Assembly (NCBI GenBank): GCA_002474345.1
Contig: DKQD01000051.1
Span: 1-18,288, forward strand
Direction: 5' to 3'
DNA from: Bacteriovoracaceae bacterium UBA7317
Lineage (GTDB): Bacteria; Bdellovibrionota; Bacteriovoracia; Bacteriovoracales; Bacteriovoracaceae
Length of the DNA: 18,288 bases
Shown: positions 7,101 through 16,100 of the stretch, piece after piece
Numbering within the stretch: position 1 is the stretch's first letter
Layout: every line of letters begins with the position of its first letter
The notes under the pieces: generated by a model
What the model was told of the DNA's origin: nothing
What the model saw: only the letters and a program-made list of their open reading frames with translations
Databases searched by the model: none
Program-made: the position numbers and the translations under genes

Positions 7101-10100
7101 AAGAGTAGACAACAGTTTCACCATCTCTATCTTTATCTTCTTTAGTATGTTTATCATTGACATCAATTTTGAGAGAAGTGCCAGAATCTATAGTAGCTGA
7201 TTTAACTTTGGTAAGCTCAGGGGAAAGGTTAATATCATTCACCTCAATACTAAAAAAGATGTTATCACTATCCTTCCCATCAGTTCCCGTTATTTTAAAA
7301 TACCAAGTGCCTGCCGAGTCTAGAGCTGGTTTCCATTTCATCAAACCAGTCAAGCTTCCAAAGTTTAGACCCGAAGCCTTAGAACAAGGATTGGCCGTAA
7401 ACGCTGTCACAGCTTCTTCAGTCCTAGAAAATTGACAAGTATAATTAATCACTTCTCCATCTGCATCTTTATCGCTCCCATTTTCATCATTAATATCTAA
7501 CAAGGCCATTTCCTCATTTTCATAGGCAGCAAGATCAGAAATTTCAGATAATTTGGGCGGCCTATTTTTATCTTCAACATTAATTTTAAAAATTTCAGAA
7601 TCACTAAATCCTGAGGCAGTTCCTATTATTTTAATTTCATAGGGGCCTGATTGATTAAAATTGGGAGACCAGTCTAAAACGCCTGTCATAGAGCTAAAAC
7701 CGACACCAGAAAGTAAAGAACATTCAGTTAAATTTTGAACATTATTATCTGGCAATAAATCATAAAAGCATTCGTAGCTAATCATTTGCCCTATAGAGGT
7801 TTGATCTCCTCCACTTTTGTCGTTGGCATCTATTTGAGTCATAAGCTCATTTTCATTGACAAAGCTATCACTAATATCTTGAAGTTCTGGCGCTAAATTA
7901 TAAGTAACATCCGCCATTTGTGAAGATGATATGTTGCCAGCTTCATCCCGGCACCAACCATATAATTTATAATCACCAGCACCTCGAGTGAGTTCATAAG
8001 TATTAGGTTGAGATAAAAGCCAATTGACTGGAATTGTGGGATCATCTGTTATTTGCCATCCACTCACTTTTACACTATCCAAACAGTTAAAGGCCTTAAT
8101 AGAAACTTTCTTATCTTTAGTACTTATAGGTAGTTCAAATTGAACGACATTAGGTGGAGTGTTATCAATAACATAAGAAAGCGGACTTATAGTGCAAGCT
8201 GATTCTTCATCCTTTGAATTCATACTTTTTGCGTAAAAGTTATAATATCCATCAGGAAGGTTCGTTAGCGAGACCTCAGCTGTCCCATCATTAGCAGTTG
8301 CTTCTCCTATTTTTTGAAAGCAACCCGGATCATTATAAAGGATAACTAAATCATCGAATCCAACACCACTTACTTTAACTTTTGGCGAGGTATTTTGAGA
8401 AGGAGAAGTTAAACCATTAGCAAGGGAAAGATCTGATGGAGTATTAGTTTCTTCCATTTCCCATTTTTTGTCCAAGTATTCCCTAATGACTTTTCTTTCA
8501 TTGTCTGAAAGGACCCTATTATAAATTATAAATTCGCCAATTTCTCCTTTCCAAGGATAGGTTATATCAGCATCAATATGCTTTCCTAAATAAATTCCTT
8601 CAAATTTAGAGTCACTTGATTGATGCGTGTATTGATTATTATTTACACCTGATTTTAGAGAAACTAATTCGTCTTGTTTAAATATTTTCATTGTTTTGGA
8701 GCTTTTACTAGAGGTAAAATTCCATCTGTAAAAAAGGCCTTTCGATGCTTTTATACCACCAGTAACCCTTCCATTATTTATGAAGTTCCCAAAATCAAAC
8801 ATAGCTTTAGCATTACCTGAAGGATCGGTTCCCCATGGGAAATGGATATTGAGCCTATTGTCAGGTCGAAGAGGATTGGCAGCTAAAATGGATGTTCTGG
8901 AATTTAGGCCATTTCGTGCGAATATAAAAATATCCGCTTCTGTTGCCGTCTTAACGCCCATGATAGCTTTTTCCCCTACTAGTAAACTATCGTCGACACC
9001 ATCAAATTTAACTACACTTTTATTACCTATTTTTATAAGTTTTGGAAGTACGCTTCCTTTATGATCTAGAGGTGGATTGACTTTAGACGTAACCTCAATA
9101 GAAATAATCTTATCGTTCCATCCACTACCTAAGGAATTACTATAACCGACGAATCTACTGTTATTATTGGTCTTCGTTTTACAAACGCCATCATCTCTAC
9201 AAAACTTAATAGTCACATCCTTAGGGATTTGATAGGAGCTTATTTTATTTTTCCACTCATCTTGTGGGGTTTCTTCACCAACACAAAACTTCCATTTGGT
9301 TCCTTTATAATTACTATCAAGGTACATGGAAGCACATCTTGAACTTTCTGGATTATTTTTCCTAAATAAGGGATTTAAAAAATCGAGTGGATCTCTAGCA
9401 TCGTTTTGATTTGAAGACCGGTCTTTCCATCTAGCAATTTTACTTTTGTCTTTTAATTCTATTGTTTCTTCTGCTGCAGCGTCCATCCACCATTGAACAT
9501 CACCAAGAGAAAACAGAGATTTATTAAGTTGAACTTTCCTTTTCAAGTTGTTGATAACTTCTAAGTCGACTTTAACAACTTCATTAGGGTTTTCAGACTC
9601 TGGGATTTTACATCTAATCGCTTCAGTTGATTCCTCTAAAATTGAACAAACTTTTCCCGAAACCTTAACGATATTACCAGAAGAAGAAAAGTTTTTCCCT
9701 TGAATTGTTAAAACGTCTCCGCCTTTTCCATGGAAAGATTTAGGTTTAAAGGACGAAATTGTAGGACTATCATTTGTCATAACAATGTTCCATTTTTTAG
9801 CGAGGGAATTCCTAACCCCCATTCTTTCAGAAAAGGTTAGGGCCTTATCAAAAACTATGACTTCTCTAATTTTTCCTTTCCACCGACCGCTTCCATCATA
9901 CCTCATCCCTAAATTCAAGCTTAAACCAATATTAAGACCACCAGTTCCGTAGCTATCTGAGCTTGCATATTGAGAGCTTAGAGTATCGTATGAGTTAAAT
10001 TCAGTTTCGTCACTTTGGGCACAGGAATTAGTGGCCTCAATTTCATTTCCAACGCTACACTTTTCACTGCAATTATTACCAATGGGGTTAAGACATTTTT

Positions 10101-13100
10101 GACCTATGAGGTCTTGAACCGACTGTACACATTTTTGGTTGTAGGCGGTACAAATTTGATTATAAACTGAGCACCTTTGATTATATTCAACGCATCTTTG
10201 ATTGTAGGAAGTGCATCTTTGGTTATAAGAAACACACTTTCTATTATATTCAACACATTTTTGAACATATTGATTACAATCACGTCTATATTCAAGACAC
10301 CGGGTTCCCCACCAATTTTTCCTTACACAGTAACTATTCCCATAGCGGGCACAGCGATTTGTGTTCCGACTTCTCCTACAAGTTGTATTTTCATATTTTT
10401 TACAAGTTGTATTTTCATAATTTCTACAAGTTGTATTTTGATATTTTTTACAAGTAGTGTTTTCGTACGTTTTACAGGTTCCATTCTTGTAAGATTTACA
10501 TGTTGTATCCTGGTACTTAGTACAACGATCTTTAAAAACCATTGATTTTTTTGGGGTGAAAAGAAGATTATCGGTTCCATGAAGCTTAAAGCTCTGTTCA
10601 CTTTTACCATTGCACGTTTGTAAAATAACTTTTCCACTCTCAAAACTCCAGCATTTTCCTAATTCAGAAACGCTTTTCACATTATAAAATCCATCTCCTT
10701 GGTATTCTATTTTCCAACCTTGCTTCTCCCCCTCGTGACATTCTCTAAATTTTATAGTTCCATCACTACCATCCAAACACCTCTTTTTATCAGCACAGCA
10801 TTTATTGGTAATAATTTTATACTTTCCTTGTTGAATCATTCTATTATTTTGAACTAGGGAAAATCCTTGTTTATCACTCATCACTTCAATAATATGCGGA
10901 TCTTTAATAGGAAGTGATTCAATTTTGGTGGATGGCATTTGAGATCCAAAAAGCATCCATGATTCATTATCTGTTCTTTCCAATCGGTAACCATTAGTTG
11001 AAGCATTTCTTTGAAAAGCAATAGGGTTAGTCCAACTTCCTGAATCTGAAGCACTCTCTAATACAATAAAAAGACTGTGATCTTTTTGACCATCTTTTAA
11101 AATATTCTGCCCACCTTCATGGGTTAATGAGCCTCCACCGAACTCCATGAAATTACCTGATAGATCTCCTCTAAAAATAACAGAGCCCGCCAGTGGCAAC
11201 ATGTGATGATTATTTCCACTTTTATCCCTCCATTCAGTGACTCTTTGATTATCAACGGAAATAGAACCAATATCAGAGGCGTCTAACCATAACTTGGATT
11301 GACCAATATAAGTAAAGCCATTTGGAAATTCAATTGGCTCACCTTCTGACTTTTTAACAACGACATTAAAGGTCGATACATTTTTAGTCCCTTTTGGGTT
11401 TTCAGGTACTTTACAAATAATTTCTTTTTGGTCCTCAGAAATAATAGGACAATTCACTCCTCCAATAGTCACTCTATTTCCAAAATCTGAGAAATTGGAG
11501 CCAGAAATTGTTATCTCATTGCCTCCCTTACTAAGCCCCATATTTGGTTGAATTGAAGTTAAAGTAGGATAGTCTTTAAAAGACCACTTTCTTTTGAGTA
11601 TCTTTTGAATAAGATTTGTTTCTTTCTCTGTTAGAGATCTGTTGTAGATTAAAATTTCACCCATATCACCTTTGTATTTATTATTATATTGATCCCTACC
11701 CTTTCCAATATAAAGCTTATCACTTCCTCCATCCTGAGGAATTTTTCCAACAGTTCTTTTATCGAATCCCATAGGATTATTTAAACCGTCTACATTGAGT
11801 GAAAGTTCATCATTACCATGCTTAAGAGTTGCAAGGTAAAAAGAGTTAAGTGGAACACTAACCCTAGGAGCGGTCTTACAATTATCACACATCGTCCCAT
11901 CAATACCTGCCCTAAAACCGAGGTCATCAAAATAAAGACCAAACCAAGCCTCTTTATCTCCGACTATTCCAGAAGTATTATAACCTCTATCATATTCAGG
12001 CTTAGGACCATTTCCTGAAGGACGTCCAATAAAAAATAAAGTTGATTGACCATCTTTGACATTCGAGACATCGTTCCAGGTCGTTGGTTCTAATTTAAAG
12101 AAATCACCTTCATCATTATTTTTAAGACCATTAAACGAGATAATGGAACGACCATTAAAGCCTTGAGGTCTAAATGTAGGTTTATTAGTAAAAATTGAAG
12201 CTTTTCTTTGGGAAGAGCTTTTATCAATCCACGAATTAACGATTATTTTGGAGTTACTTTTTTCAAGATTTATTGACCTACCATCATCACCATCCATCCA
12301 TAACTTGGGATCACCAATATAGGCCAGTCCATTCTTAACAACCTGCGTTGTTTTTGAAGAACTCACTATAATAACGTTTTCTTCTGCAATATTATCGATA
12401 CCTTTTTTATTTTTAGGTATTGTACAAACAATTTGTCCTTCGTCTTCGGTTATAATAGGGCAATTAAGACCTCCAATAGTTACCTGATTCCCGGACTTGC
12501 TAAAGTTTCCGTATAAATATAGAGGAGTTCCTCCTTGACTATTAACTAAACGAGGCCAAACTAAAGTCTTAATAGACTCTAATTTGTGTAGCCATTTCTT
12601 GGCCAAATAACTATCTATTGAGGCTCTTTCTCTTGCGGTAAGCGCCTTTTTAAAAACAAGAACTTCTTTAACGTCTATATTACCTTTGAATTCTTGGGGA
12701 TCGTGACCAATGGATCCAATATCAAAAAAGCTATGCGAAGGATTTCCCTTGGATTCAGTAAAACCATTACCGCTTTGCCAACCATTAATATGAACAGTCG
12801 ATTCATTTTCGACGTCTGCTCTCATAGTAGTTATAAAAGATTTAAACTCTGAATTTTTTAAAGTTAAAATATCGACAAGACCATCTCTTCCGTTAGAAAT
12901 GCCGCTTCTATTTCCATTTTCAGTAAAGTTGAGAAGCGCAAACCGGTCCCACCCCATATTATCTGTTCCCCAAATAGCATTTTTCTTAAAATTAGAATCA
13001 TGAGGCCTAAAGACAATAATAACTGTTGCATTAGGAGAAACTTCCCGACTAATATTGACATTTTCTGATCTTAAAAAAGAATCTTTAAATTTAACAAATA

Positions 13101-16100
13101 CTTCATCTTTTTTGCCGTCATCATTTAGTTTTGGTGATTGACCCAAAATAAACTTAGCATGATTATTATTACCACTTTGATCTTTCCAACACTTAACATT
13201 TTTGTTGGTGTCATTTTTTGCCAAATTGATACAGTTAGGATCACTAAAAAGAGATTCTTTTTGTCCTGAATCAAGCCATAATAAAGGGGAACCTGTATAA
13301 GTAAAATGAAGGGGATAATTTAAATTTATTCCAGAGGCCTTAACCAAAATGTCTTCCCTTGAAACCATATGAAGACCCAAAGGTGACATTGGAATGGTAC
13401 AAATAATTTCAGATCTAGATTCACTTGTAATTGGGCAAGCCTTATTACCTATGAAAACTTCGTTACCATCTTTAGAAAACCCCCTACCTTTTATTGTAAG
13501 ATCGGTTCCACCTTCTCCTTTACTACTCCGATGGGAAAATGAAAAAATTTCAGGTTTAATGGAAAGGGTGTAATTAAGACCAAGATTGGTACAGGCCGAT
13601 AAATTTTCGCCACTGTCTTTTAATTGCCCATAAAAATTTTTCTTACCATTATCTTCGCCATCTTCTTTAAAGAGAATATTTTTAATTTGAAATTTGCCTT
13701 CTTTGATAATCTGAGAACCTATAGGATCTCCTTGACACATATTATTAAGGAAAACATTAACTGTTGTTCCTTCCTCACCTAATATTCCTTTTCCTTCAAT
13801 CAAAGGATTAATTTCATTTGAAATTTCCCCATTTTGTGGCCTTATAAATACAAAGCCATCAGGATTTTGGGGTGGGACACCATCCAATACTTTAATATTA
13901 AAGTATTGAGTATCAATGAGACCTCCATCACTTGCTGAAATTTTAAATTCGTAATTACCTAGTTGACCTATTTTAGGAGTCCAATTAATAGTACCTTCCA
14001 AAGGATCAAAAATTATTCCTTGGAGGCTTTTACAAGCTTTTAGATTGGTTACAATATTGTCTATATTTTGATCGTAAAAGCATGTATAAATTATTTGATC
14101 ATTATCTTGATCAAATGTTGAATTAGTATTCTTATCTTTAATATTTATTTCTTTAATCGCTAAACTTTCTTTGATTTTTTGGGATTGGCTTGCCAAATCA
14201 AAGATTTCAGGAGCTTTATTTATATTTTCAGCCTTAATAGTAAAAATTTTAAAATCTATAGCTTCTAACTCTTTTCCGCCTCTCTCTATTTTTCCACCAT
14301 CACTAGCAGTAATTTTAAATTCATAGTCGCCTTCTTGACCGAACTGAAGATCCCAAGAAAATGTACCATCCATAGAATCAAATTTAAGCGCCTTTAAATT
14401 TTTGCATTCATTTACTTCAAGTACATTACCGTCTTTTAATTTATCGAAATAACATCTATATATTATTTTTTCTCCATCGATATCTATGTCTTCACTGGTA
14501 TTTAAATCAATAGTATCAAAAGATATATTGGTTTTATTAACATAACCCAAGTGATTTTCTAATTCTCCAATCTTTGGAGACCTATTAGAGTTGATAACGG
14601 TAATAGTAAATTCTTTTGAATCACTTTCATTGACGAAAGTATCTTTCTTGGCCCCTCCAACATTTCCTGCTGTAAACTGATCTTTGGCCTTGATTAGAAG
14701 TTTAATATCAATTTTATTATTTTTAATACTTGCAAGATCAAAACCTGGTTTCCAAGAAAGTAATCCATTATCACTATTAAAATTAATGCCCAAAGCGGAA
14801 CACAATTTGGTACTATCACCGTCTTTATAGAAACATTCATAGGTTACTTTTTCTCCATCTATATCTAAATCATTTCCAAGATCGGTATTAATGTCCAAAT
14901 TTAAAGTATCATTTTCTTTAACGGTCTGAGATTTAATTTCTGCTAAAACAGGAGCCCTATTATTATTTCCAACATTAATTTGAAAAGAAATAGAATTGGT
15001 TAAAGTTTCAAACTTTTTATCTCCTAACTCTTTCACACCTAAATTATTAGAGTTGGAGTCGGAAGCGGAAATAATAAAATTATAGCTTCCTGCCTGATCA
15101 AAAGCTGGGGTCCACTCTATTTCGCCTGTTTTGTTATTAAATGATATTAAGAGGTTTTCACAAGGGTTATTATTTACTTCACAGCTGTAAATAAGAGATT
15201 CTTTATCTATATCCTGATCCCCAATTTCTTCCCCCTCAATATTAATAGCCTTCATGGGACTGCCTTCTACGATTGATTGATCTGTAATTTTAGATAATTT
15301 AGGAGCTCTATTCACATTTCTTATTTTTATATCAAAAATAGTATCATCACGAGAAGTTATCTTTTTACCATTATCAAGGAGAATGTTCCCCCCATCACTA
15401 CCAACAATTTTAAATTCATATTCTCCCGCTTGAAAAAAGCTTGGAGTCCAATTTAATTCCCCTTTAGTGGAATCAAATTTAGCTCCTCCTAATTTTAAGC
15501 AGTTATTACTATCACTTTCTTCAACTTTTGAATCGACCGAAGAATCATAAAAACAATTATATTGAATTAAGTCATTGTCGATATCTTTATCTTGATTAGT
15601 ATTTTCATCACTGGCGTTAATCGTATCTAACGTTTTTCCTTCCATGTTAACAATGGATATAATTTTTTTAAGCTTAGGTGGCCTATTCACATTTTGAACT
15701 TCAATAGTAAATATTTTAAAATCATTTTTTGGGTTAGGGTCTAAATCTGTACCTAAGATTTTAAATTCATAAGTTCCCGATTGTTCGAAATTAGGAATCC
15801 AATTCATAATACCTTTATTTTTATCAAAACTAATCCCTTTAAGATTTATGCATTCGTTTTTGTCATCAACCTTAGAGTCTTTAACTTGATCGTAAAAGCA
15901 GGCGTATTTAATATTTTGGATGTCTATATCTTGATCTGAGAGCTTGATTTTGTTTGGAATTAAAATTTTTGAAATATCTGAAACATCAATAACTTTTATA
16001 TTTTTATTTTCATCAATAGTCTGGTTATCTATTTCTCCAAGCTTTGGTGGTCTATTAACATTTTTAATCGTAACGTTAAATTCTTTAGTATCGGCCAATG

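Larger units (their letters stand above)
8445..13565 (-). repeat. Four tandem TIG (IPT) + LamG-like pairs
   Basis: Each pair begins with a TIG domain carrying GG-x-x-L/I-x-I-x-G and G-N-x-V-x-I-G-x-x-C-P-I-I then I-I/V-C-x-I-P. TIG cores lie near 13300-13560, 12315-12565, 11305-11565 and 9505-9768. A fixed joint follows (YTGSPLLWLDSG, YIGDPKLWMDGD, YIGQSKLWLDAS, LGDVQWWMDAAA), then a LamG/concanavalin-like sandwich ending in GEI-x-x-I-x-N-R-x-L-T and a K-K-W motif (AKKWLHK, KRKWSFK, AKKWNIV, DKKWEME). TIG is a rigid Ig-like spacer; LamG-type sandwiches commonly bind glycans or proteins. LamG 3 and LamG 4 are enlarged by nested inserts annotated separately. Confidence 0.8.

Noticed and set aside
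6653..9064. Plus-strand open frames at 6653-6946, 7157-7435 and 8780-9064
   Set aside because: Each is antisense to intact, domain-bearing parts of the giant frame and shows no independent coding features.
10378..10524. Repeated N-T-T sequons as bacterial N-glycosylation sites
   Set aside because: The Campylobacter-type sequon needs an acidic residue two before Asn; here that position is Tyr, and no oligosaccharyltransferase is visible.
10104..10545. Short spaced DNA repeats that could suggest a CRISPR array or a plus-strand gene
   Set aside because: Repeat units of 21 and 24 bp run without spacers, keep the minus-strand frame, and encode the Cys-Tyr array; the plus-strand frame is only its complement.
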